Shown: positions 38,379 through 47,377, counted from the stretch's first letter. The stretch: DNA of 64,000 bases from Pseudomonas sp. TH15 (GCF_016651105.1 NZ_JAEKEL010000002.1:186001-250000), one strand, 5' to 3'. Numbers and translations are program-made. Notes: a model not told the origin generated them from the letters alone.

Positions 38379-38531
38379 ATGGGCACAATTCTTATCGTAA
38401 TTCTGATCCTCTTGGTGATCGGTGGTTTGCCAGTCTTCCCGCACTCCAGAAGTTGGGGGTACGGCCCGTCAGGCATCCTCGGCGTGGTGTTGGTGGTGCT
38501 GTTGATTCTGCTCTTGCTTGGCAAGATATAA
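38379..38531 (+). CDS. DUF3309 family small hydrophobic protein
   Basis: 50 residues, too short for most gene finders: MGTILIVILILLVIGGLPVF, then HSRSWGYGPSG and a second hydrophobic segment GVVLVVLLILLLLGKI. Two membrane helices joined by a short SWGYGPSG loop is the DUF3309 pattern. AAGGA lies 8 bases upstream of the ATG, and a strong terminator follows 15 bases after the stop. Family function unknown. Confidence 0.85.
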   Translation: MGTILIVILILLVIGGLPVFPHSRSWGYGPSGILGVVLVVLLILLLLGKI

Positions 38532-38545
38532 AGTTTTAAACAGGC

Positions 38546-38577
38546 AAAAAAAGAGGCCCTTGAAGGGCCTCTTTTTA
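38546..38577. terminator. bidirectional rho-independent terminator
   Basis: Stem AAGAGGCCCT/AGGGCCTCTT with a 4-base loop, flanked by a T-run on the plus side and an A-run on the other. It serves the convergent DUF3309 and sulfatase genes. Confidence 0.9.
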
Positions 38578-38589
38578 TTGGGTCACCGG

Positions 38590-40689
38590 TTAGTCCGGCT
38601 TGCCGTTCACCACACCGGCCGTATTATCCAGCAGGCTCTTGGTCGCGGTTTGCAGGAACGCCTCAAGCTTGAGTTTCAACTCGGCGGTGCGCGGAGCATC
38701 AGGAATGATCTCGGCACTTGGGTTGGCGCCCAACTGGTACTGATAGATCTTCGGTGCCATTTCTTTCTCTTTCGGCAGCACGAGAATCTGGTCAGCGGTG
38801 ACGATCGCAGTGGTCTGATCACTGCCCGAAGGCTTGATCACGCCGAAACCCTTGTCGCCTTCCGGCAGGTTCAGCAGGTCACGACCCCAGCATTGATGAA
38901 CCACATCACCACCGACACGGCCCATGATGGTCGGCACGATGTCGATCTGGGTGCCCACGGTGTGGTCACGCTTACCGAATTTTTCCTGGATGCCAGGTGC
39001 GATCATCAGCATCGGCACGTTGAAGCGGCCCAGGTCCATTTCGGTGATCTGTTGCTCGTCGCCGAAACCATGGTCGCCGACGACCACGAACAGGGTTTCT
39101 TTGAAGTAAGGCTCTTTACGCGCCTTCTCGAAGAACTGACCCAGCGCCCAGTCGGAGTAGCGCATGGCGGTCAAGTGTTCGTTCAGGCTGCCACGATCGG
39201 TCACACGCTCTACCGGCAATGGCGTCGGCAAGGCGTACGGCGTGTGGTTGGACAGGGTTTGCAGCAAGGCATAGAACGGTTTTTTGTCCTTGCCATCACG
39301 TGCCTTCAGTTCTTCCAGGCCGCGGTTGAACATGTCCTGGTCGGACACGCCCCACGTCGGGTCGGAGAACACCGGGTTAACGAAGTCGTTGCGTCCGATG
39401 AAGTTGGTCATGCCCTGGTTGCTGAAGAAGCCCGACTGATTGTCCCAGGCAAAGTCACCGTTGTAGACGTACACGTCGTCGTAGTCACGGGCGCTGAGCA
39501 ATTGCGGCAGGCCGGACAACTTGTGGCTGCCTTCCGGGGTTTGCATCAAGTATTCGAAACCCGGCAGGTTCGGGAAGCAGGCCATGGTGGCGAACATACC
39601 CTGGTGGGTATGGGTGCCGTTGGAGAAGAAGCGGTCGAACAGCAGGCCTTCCTTGGACAGTTTGTCGAAGGCTGGCGTGATGTTGCCCGGACGACCCAGC
39701 GCGCCCACCGAGTGACCGGCGAAGCTTTCCATCAGGATCACGACGACGTTCTTGATCGGCAGGGTCTTGGTGGTGTCCGGCGTGTAGTTACGGCGTACCG
39801 CGGCGATGTCGGGATCGACCAGTTTATCGCTCGGGGTCAGCAACATGTCACGCACGGTCTGCTGGGCCAATGGCTGATCCAGCGTGGCTTTCCAGATATT
39901 GCTGCGCTCGTCCGACATCCGGCTCTTGGCAGCAGCAATCAGTTGCAAGGTGCCGTTAAGGCCCAACTGGTTGGCGAAGTTGGAATCGGTGGTGTAAACG
40001 TCCCCCCAGCGCAGCGGCGGGCCTTGGCGCAGGGTGCCACGGGCGGCGACCACGCAGATCACAAGGCAAACCACGAACACCGCGATGCGCGCATACCACG
40101 GCGCAACCTGGCGCGTGCCGATGCTGCCACCGCTGAACGGACCACGAGGACGGGTCGCGCGGTCGGCGCCCTTGAACGCCAGGGTCAGGATCACGGTACC
40201 CACGGCCCAGGCCAGCAGGTAGCGAACCACCGGAAAACCGTACCAGAGCATGCTCATCACGGTTTTCGGGTCTTCTTTCACATACTGGAAGACCAGGCCG
40301 TTGAGGCGCTGGTGGAACTCGCGGTAGAAGTCCATTTCCATCAGGCCGAGGAACAGCGCGATGCTGGAGGTCACGGTCAGCCAGAAACGGAAGAGCCCGC
40401 GAGCCGCCATGGCCCGGGCACTGAACAGCGCCAACAGCAATGGAATAATGAGATAGACCACGATGCGCAGGTCGAAACGCAGACCGTTGGCAAAAGCCTC
40501 AAGGAAGGTCGCGGCTGGCGTATCGAGGATCATCGAGCGGTTGTAAACCAGCAGCGCGACGCGCAGCAGGCTGAACATGACCATCATGACCAGGGCGCAC
40601 AGTAGCGTGTAGGCCAGATGCGATTTGACGGTCGGTTGCAGCAAGCGACTAGAAGCTCGCTGCTGATTCAGGGCGTCCGGGTTTGCCAT
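38590..40689 (-). CDS. LTA-synthase-like membrane sulfatase/phosphoglycerol transferase
   Basis: 699 residues. The N-terminus has about five membrane helices (residues 20-210) and the large C-terminal domain (about 280-660) is an alkaline-phosphatase-superfamily catalytic domain: VVVILMESFAGHSVGALG (metal-binding Glu), FFSNGTHTHQGMFATMAC (candidate nucleophile Thr), VVVGDHGFGDEQQ (Asp-His ligands). Gram-negative relatives such as OpgB/MdoB and EptA-type enzymes transfer phospho-head-groups to periplasmic glycans or lipids, so periplasmic glucan or lipid decoration is likely; the substrate cannot be assigned. Confidence 0.83.
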   Translation of the reverse strand: MANPDALNQQRASSRLLQPTVKSHLAYTLLCALVMMVMFSLLRVALLVYNRSMILDTPAATFLEAFANGLRFDLRIVVYLIIPLLLALFSARAMAARGLFRFWLTVTSSIALFLGLMEMDFYREFHQRLNGLVFQYVKEDPKTVMSMLWYGFPVVRYLLAWAVGTVILTLAFKGADRATRPRGPFSGGSIGTRQVAPWYARIAVFVVCLVICVVAARGTLRQGPPLRWGDVYTTDSNFANQLGLNGTLQLIAAAKSRMSDERSNIWKATLDQPLAQQTVRDMLLTPSDKLVDPDIAAVRRNYTPDTTKTLPIKNVVVILMESFAGHSVGALGRPGNITPAFDKLSKEGLLFDRFFSNGTHTHQGMFATMACFPNLPGFEYLMQTPEGSHKLSGLPQLLSARDYDDVYVYNGDFAWDNQSGFFSNQGMTNFIGRNDFVNPVFSDPTWGVSDQDMFNRGLEELKARDGKDKKPFYALLQTLSNHTPYALPTPLPVERVTDRGSLNEHLTAMRYSDWALGQFFEKARKEPYFKETLFVVVGDHGFGDEQQITEMDLGRFNVPMLMIAPGIQEKFGKRDHTVGTQIDIVPTIMGRVGGDVVHQCWGRDLLNLPEGDKGFGVIKPSGSDQTTAIVTADQILVLPKEKEMAPKIYQYQLGANPSAEIIPDAPRTAELKLKLEAFLQTATKSLLDNTAGVVNGKPD

Positions 40690-41095
40690 GTCGTTTTAGG
40701 ACCCATTGGAAGTTTAAGTTTCAAAAATATAGCTGCGCCCTGCCCTCTGTTGGCCAGTACCTGGCCCCGGGGCTTGCGCGGGTGCGCAAATGTTGCACGA
40801 TCAGTCGCGTCATTGCCATTGATTACTGTTCGAGGCGTCCAACTCTGTGCTGTAGCGCTCTGGAACACGGGCATTGAGGCTAAGTCGTGGGGAAAGTGGC
40901 GAGGTCGGATTGTCTTGGAGACTTTGTGAAAATTTCGTGCAACGCATATCTGGAAACACAATAAAGCCGCTGCACTGATACCTCTCAGCCAAGCCCGCTC
41001 CCACATTGGATTGCGCATAACCGGCTGATATCGGCTCAACCCCCAAACAAAAACGCCCCGAACTAAGTCGGGGCGTTGTCGAAAGCGCGGCGCTG
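40690..41095. other. 406-bp intergenic region with half-REP
   Basis: No convincing gene. It contains small hairpins (TTGCGC/GCGCAA at 40774-40789, GGCC-N7-GGCC near 40752), an isolated half-REP (AGCCCGCTCCCACATTGGAT-like, 40990-41012) and the terminator at 41048-41077. Both-strand ORFs here merely translate the half-REP. Confidence 0.4.
41048..41077 (-). terminator. rho-independent terminator after the START-domain gene
   Basis: Minus-strand stem AACGCCCCGA/TCGGGGCGTT with a short loop, followed by a T-rich run. It lies 19 bases past the stop at 41096. Confidence 0.85.
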
Positions 41096-41701
41096 TTACT
41101 TCTCGGCGCGTTCTTTCAGGGCTTTCAAGGTATTAAACGGGGCATCGACCACGAACTTGTTAGCGATCATCGACGGCACACTGCCACCTGGCTCGGTGTG
41201 CACCTGATAGGTCACTTCGACCTGATCACCCTTAGGCACGAACTTCCAGAAGCCGTCGACCTTGGTGACCCGTACAAAGCCTTTTTCCTCAGGAATGTAC
41301 TTCGGCACGCCTTCGAGCTTACGGGTCAGGCTGCCATCGGCACCTTCGATGGTGGTGACGTGCAACACCGAATCACGCGCGGTCACTGGCCATGGGGTGT
41401 TGAACTGGGTATAGGTCCAGCTCTGGTCGCCTTCGTGCTTCAGCAACTTCTGGGCTTTGCATTCGTGAATCCAGGTGCAGGCTCCCGCCACGTCTTCCTG
41501 GAGCGCACGCAGTTTGGCGATGGTGGTCTTCATCAGGGTGACGCCCTGATAGGCCTTGTAATCGGAGCCGGCCACTTCACTCAGGGAAACCTTGATGCCG
41601 TCTTCGTTTTTGGCGACTTTCCAATCGTCGGCCTGAGCAGCCGAGGTGGCCAGCAGAACCGTCAAACCACACAGCACAGCAATACGATGCAGCGAACCCA
41701 T
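41096..41701 (-). CDS. START-domain secreted protein
   Basis: 201 residues from MGSLHRIAVLCGLTVLLATS, with a Sec signal peptide ending AAQA. The mature domain has the START/polyketide-cyclase pattern: DWKVAKNEDGIKVSLSEVAG, TWIHECKAQKLLKH, TPWPVTARDSVLHVTT and a C-terminal amphipathic helix. Predicted lipid-binding protein of the periplasm. Start at 41701 is chosen because AAGGA lies upstream and it begins the signal peptide; the frame to 41740 is longer. Ligand unknown. Confidence 0.83.
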   Translation of the reverse strand: MGSLHRIAVLCGLTVLLATSAAQADDWKVAKNEDGIKVSLSEVAGSDYKAYQGVTLMKTTIAKLRALQEDVAGACTWIHECKAQKLLKHEGDQSWTYTQFNTPWPVTARDSVLHVTTIEGADGSLTRKLEGVPKYIPEEKGFVRVTKVDGFWKFVPKGDQVEVTYQVHTEPGGSVPSMIANKFVVDAPFNTLKALKERAEK

Positions 41702-41741
41702 AGTCTTATTCCTTATTGTTGAAGTTCCGTTCTTTGACACA

Positions 41742-41996
41742 TCACGCGGCCGTCATTTGCTCCCACCAGCCAATCAACCGGATGGCTTCTTCACTGCTGT
41801 TTCCGCAGACCTCGACATCGGCTTCAAAGGCCGAACAGACTGCCGGGCGCTCTGCCTGGCCGAAAATATTGCACAAGTTTTCGACAGACAGTTGTATGCA
41901 ACGTTCTCCGGCGGCTTTGCCATTGGGCATGCCGGGAATCGCTGAACTGATGGAAGGGGCAATACAACAAGCGCCACAGCCTTCACGGCATTTCAT
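41742..41996 (-). CDS. YkgJ family cysteine-cluster protein
   Basis: 84 residues, MKCREGCGACCIAPSISS then CIQLSVENLCNIFGQAERP and a late VCSAFEADVEVCG. The spacing CxxxCxxCC at the N-terminus plus later Cys residues is the YkgJ signature, thought to bind zinc or an iron-sulfur cluster. An in-frame GTG 12 bases upstream (42008) is an alternative start. Function unknown. Located between START and the basic secreted protein gene, same strand. Confidence 0.8.
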   Translation of the reverse strand: MKCREGCGACCIAPSISSAIPGMPNGKAAGERCIQLSVENLCNIFGQAERPAVCSAFEADVEVCGNSSEEAIRLIGWWEQMTAA

Positions 41997-42163
41997 GACG
42001 ACAAGCACCTCGCGACGGGCAATATGTAAAAGGGACGTGGCACAGAGTAACCGCTAAAACGACTGTTTAAAATTACCTGGGCCGGGGTTTTTTTCGCTCA
42101 AGCGAACGTGACTGAGCAGTCTCCGACGAAGTGTCTGGCCTGCGGCTTGCAGATGGGCATGAT

Positions 42164-42634
42164 TTACTGCTTGAACTCGAACTCCAGCGCCGCACCTTCA
42201 ACGTCACGCCGCTCTTCGTTACGCAGTTGCAGCTGCATTTCGTTGCTGATCAGACGACCATTGAGTTGGAACTGACTGGTCTTGTCGCCGAACATTTGCG
42301 GCAGGATTGGCTCGCGCTTAGGCAGGTCAATGGTTCCCTTGGGCTTCAGTTCTTGAACCATGTCCCTGGGCAGGCTGAGATCGAGTTTGGCCGCTGGTAA
42401 TTTGGTTTTCGCCACTTCACTGGCGGGTTTCGACTTGGCAGCTATCGGTGGGCGTTTCTTGACGATTTTCTGTTGGGGCTTCTTGGCGGGCACTGCTTTT
42501 TTCACAGCCACCGATTTTTTCGCTGTACTGGTGGCGGCCGGTTTTTCCTGAACCGTGGCCGCCACAACAGCAGGCGCATGACCGATCATCAGCAAGCACA
42601 GCAAAACCCAGGTGGCAGGAAAAATCGCTTTCAT
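42164..42634 (-). CDS. secreted Lys/Pro/Ala-rich basic protein, function unknown
   Basis: 156 residues with a signal peptide (MKAIFPATWVLLCLLMIGHA, cleavage after VVAA). A low-complexity Lys/Ala/Pro-rich stretch (about residues 30-85, repeated KKAVPAKKP and PAKKPQQKIVKKRP-like units) precedes a more ordered C-terminal third (LDLSLPRDMVQELKP... ISNEMQLQLRNEERRD). Such proteins are sometimes mislabelled translation initiation factor 2 because of the Lys/Ala/Pro bias; there is no GTPase motif. The earlier ATG at 42694 is rejected since the signal peptide starts at 42634. Confidence 0.65.
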   Translation of the reverse strand: MKAIFPATWVLLCLLMIGHAPAVVAATVQEKPAATSTAKKSVAVKKAVPAKKPQQKIVKKRPPIAAKSKPASEVAKTKLPAAKLDLSLPRDMVQELKPKGTIDLPKREPILPQMFGDKTSQFQLNGRLISNEMQLQLRNEERRDVEGAALEFEFKQ

Positions 42635-42712
42635 GGACCCAACGAGTCTGACGGCAGAGGGCCATATGCTCGCTTGTTGGACGTCACAAGACAAGCGCGA
42701 CCCTTCGTTCGT

Positions 42713-44152
42713 TCAGAATCCGCCAGCCGTCTCCTGGCAGAGTTGGGTCGCCAGCATGCCAAGCGTCATCAATGCCCGCTCGGCCTCGCGGTTCCAGGGT
42801 GTGCCACAGTTCAGGCGAATGCAGTGATTGAACTGCTCCGTATTACTGAAAATCAGCCCCGGCGCAATACTGATGCCCTGCTGCAGTGCGCGCACATGCA
42901 ACTCCTGAGTGTTGACCCGTCCCGGAAGGCTGACCCACAGAATAAAGCCACCCGTTGGCCGACTCATCTGCGTACCCTCAGGGAAATACTGCTGTACCGC
43001 CAACTGGAAAGCGCTGAGGTTTTTGCGATACTCCTGACGGATATAGCGCAAATGCCGGTCGTAGCCACCGTTTTCCAGGTACGCCGCGATGCCCATCTGC
43101 GTGACGCTGCACGCCGAATGGGTGCTGAACGTTTGCAAACGCTGGATCTCCTGCTGGTACTTGCCGGCAATCATCCAGCCGATCCGCACGCCCGGCGACA
43201 GGGTTTTGGAGAAGCTTGAGCAATAGATCACCCGATCCAAACGGTCGTAAGCCTTGAGCGCTTTGGTACGGCCCTGCTCGAACATCAATTCGCCATAGAT
43301 ATCGTCTTCGACGATCTGGATGTCGAAATCCGAGGCCAGGCGCAGCAATTGCTTCTGGCGCTCTTCAGGCATGGTGCCGCCCAGCGGATTGCTCAGGCGG
43401 GTGGTCAGCACCAAGGCCTTGATCGACCACTGGTTCGCGGCCAGTTGCAAGGCTTCCAGGCTCATGCCGGTGGCGGGATCGCTGGGAATTTCGATGACTT
43501 TTAGACCGAGCAAGTCGGCCAGTTGCAGCAGTCCGTAATAGGTCGGTGACTCGGCGGCGATCAGGTCGCCCGGCCGGGTCAGGACCCGAAGCGACATCTG
43601 CAAGGCATCGACGCAACCGTGGGTGATCACCACTTCAGACGGATCGACCACCACGCCAGCATCGCGCATGCGGATCGCGACCTGACGGCGCAACGGTTCG
43701 AAACCTGGGCTGAACATGTAGCTGAACGCCCGCGGACTATGAAATCGGGTGACCTTGGCCAACTGCTGATGCAGCGCCCGCACCGGCAAATAGTCGACGC
43801 TCGGCACGGCAGCGCCCAGAGGGAAGACGCCCTCGCGACGGGATTCAACCAGTACTTGCTGAATGATGCTGCTGCGGGTAACCAGCCCAGGCCGTTCGAC
43901 CCTGGCAATGTCGGGTGTCGGCGCGGTCAGGGCCGGGGTCTGGTGCACGTAATAACCGGACTGCGGCCGGGCGCGGATCAGGCCCTGGTCTTCGAGGTTG
44001 GCGTAAGCCTGCAATACCGTTGCATGGCTGACATTGAGCTGCGAGCTCATCTTGCGCACCGAAGGCACGCGCTCCCCCGGTTGGTAGACACCACGGCGGA
44101 TGTCCTCGGCCAGTTGCTGAGCAATACGTTGGTAGAGCAAAAGATTGGTCAT
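42713..44152 (-). CDS. MocR-type GntR/aminotransferase regulator
   Basis: 479 residues. The N-terminal GntR winged helix (about 1-75) reads IRRGVYQPGERVPSVRKMSSQLNVSHATV. After a linker comes a class I aminotransferase domain (about 120-470) with the PLP-binding Lys in YCSSFSKTLSPGVRIGW and the aspartate in VEDDIYGEL. MocR regulators sense PLP or amino-acid adducts and usually control a nearby biosynthetic or catabolic gene; no obvious target lies in this window. The gene is monocistronic, 78 bp from the secreted-protein start. Confidence 0.85.
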   Translation of the reverse strand: MTNLLLYQRIAQQLAEDIRRGVYQPGERVPSVRKMSSQLNVSHATVLQAYANLEDQGLIRARPQSGYYVHQTPALTAPTPDIARVERPGLVTRSSIIQQVLVESRREGVFPLGAAVPSVDYLPVRALHQQLAKVTRFHSPRAFSYMFSPGFEPLRRQVAIRMRDAGVVVDPSEVVITHGCVDALQMSLRVLTRPGDLIAAESPTYYGLLQLADLLGLKVIEIPSDPATGMSLEALQLAANQWSIKALVLTTRLSNPLGGTMPEERQKQLLRLASDFDIQIVEDDIYGELMFEQGRTKALKAYDRLDRVIYCSSFSKTLSPGVRIGWMIAGKYQQEIQRLQTFSTHSACSVTQMGIAAYLENGGYDRHLRYIRQEYRKNLSAFQLAVQQYFPEGTQMSRPTGGFILWVSLPGRVNTQELHVRALQQGISIAPGLIFSNTEQFNHCIRLNCGTPWNREAERALMTLGMLATQLCQETAGGF

Positions 44153-44302
44153 GACGCAGCACTCGATTTCACGGGCATTTTATTCTTGTGTGAAACAATA
44201 CCGGAACAGTTTAGAAGTGTACTGGGACAGTTGCCACAATAGTCGACCGTACAGTGCGGTGTCAGCAAAATCTGTACTGCTTTGCGAAGCAATTGGCAGG
44301 CG

Positions 44303-44338
44303 CAAAAAAACCCGGCGCTGACTGGCAGGCCGGGTTTT
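44303..44338 (-). terminator. rho-independent terminator after ompA-like gene
   Basis: Minus-strand stem AACCCGGC/GCCGGGTT with a 12-base loop, followed by TTTTTTT. It lies 16-50 bases past the OmpA-family stop. Confidence 0.85.
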
Positions 44339-44353
44339 CCAGTGACGCAGCCC

Positions 44354-45166
44354 TTATCGGGCGGCGCCGAGCTGGCCTTTTTCGTCGGAGAACACAATTT
44401 CCACCCGACGGTTCTGCGCGCGACCGCGCTCAGTGGCGTTCACGTCTACCGGGTATTCATCGCCGTAGCCTTCGACCTGAATGCGTTTGTCTTCGATGCC
44501 CAGGTCCATCAGCACGTCTGCCACCGATTGCGCACGGTCGCGGGACAGCTTGAGATTGTCCTGCTTGCCGCCGGTGCTGTCGGTGTAGCCCTCGATCCGC
44601 ACCACGCGCTTGGGATTGAGCTGCAGGAACTGAACGATCTTCAGCACCACACGGTTCGCCGAGTTCTTCAACTCTGCTTCGCCGGTGTCAAACAATACGT
44701 CGCCCAAGGTCATCACCAGCCCGCGATCAGTCTGGGTGGTGGCCAGCGCCACGATCTGTTCTTCCAGCCACTTGCCCTGCTGCTGCACGCTGAGCAACTT
44801 GGATTCGCGCAGGGCCAGTTGCAGGCGCTGACGCTCCAGTTCGAGCTTCGCGGCTTGCTCCTCGTTGAGCACCTGATTGGTGTGTTCGCGGGCAATTTCG
44901 CTGTAGCGCTGGCTCAGATACGCGTAATGCACCACGTCGTAACCGCTGCCCCAGTAGGTGGACAGGCGATCGGCCCGAGCCAGGGACTCGCCGGCGCGGA
45001 TAACGTCCTTGGGCGCGATACGCAGCACGTTGGAATCTTCCTTGACCTTCTGGAAGTCCGTACCAGCCTGCTGCAACGCGACGTCGCTGTGCTGACCGGC
45101 GCAGCCATACAGGCTGGCGCAGCCTGCCAGGATCAAACCACCGATTGCTTTGGTCTTGAGGCTCAT
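44354..45166 (-). CDS. OmpA-family lipoprotein
   Basis: 270 residues. Lipoprotein signal MSLKTKAIGGLILAGCASLYGC (lipobox LAGC at 13-16 or LYGC at 19-22). A helical middle (about 50-145) carries many Glu/Gln/Lys. The C-terminal OmpA/peptidoglycan-binding domain has LGDVLFDTGEAEL, RIEGYTDSTGG and NLKLSRDRAQSVADVL (Asp and Arg that contact diaminopimelate), then QNRRVEIVF. It anchors to the outer membrane and clamps peptidoglycan. Its start overlaps the DUF4398 stop by 4 bases (translationally coupled pair). No beta-barrel domain. Confidence 0.9.
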   Translation of the reverse strand: MSLKTKAIGGLILAGCASLYGCAGQHSDVALQQAGTDFQKVKEDSNVLRIAPKDVIRAGESLARADRLSTYWGSGYDVVHYAYLSQRYSEIAREHTNQVLNEEQAAKLELERQRLQLALRESKLLSVQQQGKWLEEQIVALATTQTDRGLVMTLGDVLFDTGEAELKNSANRVVLKIVQFLQLNPKRVVRIEGYTDSTGGKQDNLKLSRDRAQSVADVLMDLGIEDKRIQVEGYGDEYPVDVNATERGRAQNRRVEIVFSDEKGQLGAAR

Positions 45167-45519
45167 TGGGCATCTCCCAGTTGCTTGCGCAGACGAGCGA
45201 TGCGGGTATTGAGTACGTCCAACTGCTCCTGGCTCTTGAGGGTCAGGACCTTGGCTTCGGCCAGACGCGCGTCCAGCTCGGCTTGTTCGGCCCGCATGCG
45301 CGCATTCCTGTAGGACTGGTCGGTCATGTTGCCCTTGGCACGGTTGAACTTGTCTTCGGCCAGTTTCAGTTCTGGCACATCATCAACAGTGGCGCCAACG
45401 GCTTTGGCTTGTTCGAGTGCCTGCTCGGTCAGGCGTATTTGTTCATTCGGCGCCGGATCGGCTGCACAACCCGCCAGAGCCAGAACGGCCAGGGCAGCGA
45501 AAAGAGGTCGAATACTCAC
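45163..45519 (-). CDS. DUF4398 lipoprotein
   Basis: 118 residues with a canonical lipoprotein signal (LALAGC, Cys18) and a coiled-coil rich mature part: repeated heptad-like segments around AEQAELDARLAEAKVLTLK and LDVLNTRIARLRKQ. Partner gene of the OmpA-like lipoprotein: stop and start overlap by 4 bases (ATGA), and both proteins share a long helical character. Likely an outer-membrane associated pair that spans to peptidoglycan. Confidence 0.82.
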   Translation of the reverse strand: MSIRPLFAALAVLALAGCAADPAPNEQIRLTEQALEQAKAVGATVDDVPELKLAEDKFNRAKGNMTDQSYRNARMRAEQAELDARLAEAKVLTLKSQEQLDVLNTRIARLRKQLGDAQ

Positions 45520-45528
45520 TAAAAATCC

Positions 45529-46365
45529 CTACTGTTTTGGGGTACTGGCGGGTTGTGGCTGCAGTTGCTGTTGTTGCGCCTTCCAGCGCTCGATATTGCG
45601 TTGCAGCACGGCTTCCGTCAGTCCGGACGCGGGCAATTCTGTCATCTTTTTGGCCAGCTGTCCGCGCAACCAAGGATCGTTGCAGGCGGAGTTATGGGAA
45701 ACCGCGAGGAACAGGCCAGGTTTGTCGACCGGCTGCGGGAATGCCTGCAGGTCATTGACCATGCCCAATGCCTGCACGGCGGCCATGCCCGCGTAGCGCC
45801 CGGCGAGTACATATTCCACCTCACCCAACAGCAATTTCTGAAAGGCCTGGGTCAGGTTTGGAGTACGGCTGAGGGTTAATTGCTGCTCGGCGAAGGTGCC
45901 GAATTCCTGGGTCAATCGAGCCTTTTCCGACACGGCGCCGGGATGTCCGTGCAGGTCTTTCGCTTCGCTGTAGGCCAGGGCCGAGCCTTTGCGAGTCCAA
46001 ACCAGATAGTCGTTTTCCAGCAGCGGCGGGTGGATGTAATCGAGATTTTCCAACTCATTGAACGTCAACGGTGCGTCCGCCAGCATGTCCATGCGCCCGC
46101 TGCGCACTTCGTCCAGAGCCTGGGAGCGTTTGCCGGCGTAGAGCATTTCGACCTTGATGCCCAACTCCCCCGCCACTTGCTGCAACAAGTCAGCACTGGC
46201 GCCGATCAGATGTTTGGGGTTTTGCGGGTCTTGCCACAGATAAGGCGGCGCATCCGGGCTGCCGGTGACCACCAGGCGCTCACACTTACCCGCGGCGACA
46301 GTTAGCCCTGGAAAAACCGCCAATCCCATCAGCAATGACCAGCCACATAGGCGGCGCAGATCCAT
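45529..46365 (-). CDS. periplasmic solute-binding (SBP_bac_3-like) protein
   Basis: 278 residues. A signal peptide (MDLRRLCGWSLLMGLAVFPG...VAA) is followed by an amino-acid-type binding fold: CERLVVTGSPDAPPYLWQD, IGASADLLQQVAGELGIKVE, SQALDEVRSGRMDMLADAPLT and AVSEKARLTQEFGTFAEQQL. No permease or ATPase genes are adjacent, so it may be an orphan binding protein or a sensor component. It lies 9 bases upstream of the DUF4398 gene on the same strand and may head that operon. Ends in a Gln/Pro-rich tail. Confidence 0.75.
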   Translation of the reverse strand: MDLRRLCGWSLLMGLAVFPGLTVAAGKCERLVVTGSPDAPPYLWQDPQNPKHLIGASADLLQQVAGELGIKVEMLYAGKRSQALDEVRSGRMDMLADAPLTFNELENLDYIHPPLLENDYLVWTRKGSALAYSEAKDLHGHPGAVSEKARLTQEFGTFAEQQLTLSRTPNLTQAFQKLLLGEVEYVLAGRYAGMAAVQALGMVNDLQAFPQPVDKPGLFLAVSHNSACNDPWLRGQLAKKMTELPASGLTEAVLQRNIERWKAQQQQLQPQPASTPKQ

Positions 46366-46394
46366 GGCAAAACTCTCCCACTCAAATTCGGAAC

Positions 46395-46423
46395 AAAAAA
46401 AAGCCCGACCAAAAGGTCGGGCT
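46395..46423 (-). terminator. rho-independent terminator of etfBA
   Basis: Minus-strand stem AGCCCGACC/GGTCGGGCT with a 4-base loop, then a run of Ts (plus-strand A-run 46395-46402). It is 23 bases past the etfA stop. Confidence 0.9.
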
Positions 46424-46445
46424 CTTTATAAGTCAAGCGACTGGA

Positions 46446-47375
46446 TTAGACCAGTTTCTCGAACTCAGGGATTGCTTCGAACAGGTCTGCCACCAGGCCG
46501 TAATCGGCCACCTGGAAGATCGGCGCTTCTTCGTCCTTGTTGATCGCAACGATCACTTTGGAGTCTTTCATGCCGGCCAGGTGCTGGATCGCGCCGGAGA
46601 TACCGACCGCGATGTACAGCTGTGGAGCAACGATCTTGCCGGTCTGACCGACCTGCATGTCGTTGGGTACGAAACCTGCGTCGACCGCAGCGCGGGAAGC
46701 GCCGACTGCCGCGCCCAGCTTGTCGGCCAGAGCGTACAGGTGTTTGAAGTTGTCGCCGTTCTGCATGCCGCGGCCGCCGGAAACGACGATTTTGGCAGCG
46801 GTCAGTTCCGGACGATCGGACTTGGCCAGTTCTTCGCCAACGAAGCTGGAAGTGCCAGCGTCGTGAGCAGCAGCAACCGCTTCAACCGAAGCCGAACCAC
46901 CTTCAGCGGCAACCGGGTCGAAACCGGTGGCACGCACGGTGATCACTTTGACCGCAGCGTTCGATTGAACGGTAGCGATGGCGTTACCGGCATAGATCGG
47001 GCGCTTGAAGGTGTCAGCGCTTTCGACCGAGATGATCTCGGAGATCTGGTCAACGTCCAACTGCGCGGCAACGCGCGGGAGGATGTTTTTACCGTTGGAA
47101 GTCGCGGCAGCCAGGATATGGCTGTAACCAGCGCCCAACTCTGCAACCAGAGGAGCGACGTTTTCCGGCAGTTGGTGAGCGTAGGCGGCGTTGTCGGCCA
47201 CCAGCACTTTAGCTACGCCTGCGATTTTCGCGGCGGCTTCAGCCACGGCGCCAACGTTCTGGCCAGCGACCAATACGTGGATGTCGCCACCGATTTTCGC
47301 AGCGGCAGCCACGGTGTTCAGGGTGGCCGGGGCCACTACCTTGTTGTCGTGCTCTGCGATTACCAAGATAGTCAT
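46446..47375 (-). CDS. etfA: electron transfer flavoprotein subunit alpha
   Basis: 309 residues. The FAD-binding C-terminal domain shows VSGGRGMQNGDNFKHLYALADKLGAAVGASRAAVDAG, followed by GKIVAPQLYIAVGISGAIQH and VAINKDEEAPIFQVADYG. With EtfB it carries electrons from acyl-CoA and other dehydrogenases to ETF-ubiquinone oxidoreductase, whose gene is divergent from etfB here. Starts 2 bases after the etfB stop. Confidence 0.95.
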   Translation of the reverse strand: MTILVIAEHDNKVVAPATLNTVAAAAKIGGDIHVLVAGQNVGAVAEAAAKIAGVAKVLVADNAAYAHQLPENVAPLVAELGAGYSHILAAATSNGKNILPRVAAQLDVDQISEIISVESADTFKRPIYAGNAIATVQSNAAVKVITVRATGFDPVAAEGGSASVEAVAAAHDAGTSSFVGEELAKSDRPELTAAKIVVSGGRGMQNGDNFKHLYALADKLGAAVGASRAAVDAGFVPNDMQVGQTGKIVAPQLYIAVGISGAIQHLAGMKDSKVIVAINKDEEAPIFQVADYGLVADLFEAIPEFEKLV

Positions 47376-47377
47376 GA

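Noticed and set aside
38518..40605. 695-residue open frame antisense to the sulfatase gene
   Set aside because: Low-complexity His/Gln/Val-rich translation, no domain, no ribosome-binding site; a GC-rich antisense shadow of a clear enzyme.
40668..41039. 123-residue minus-strand frame in the sulfatase/START gap
   Set aside because: Its start region only translates a half-REP; no other coding evidence.
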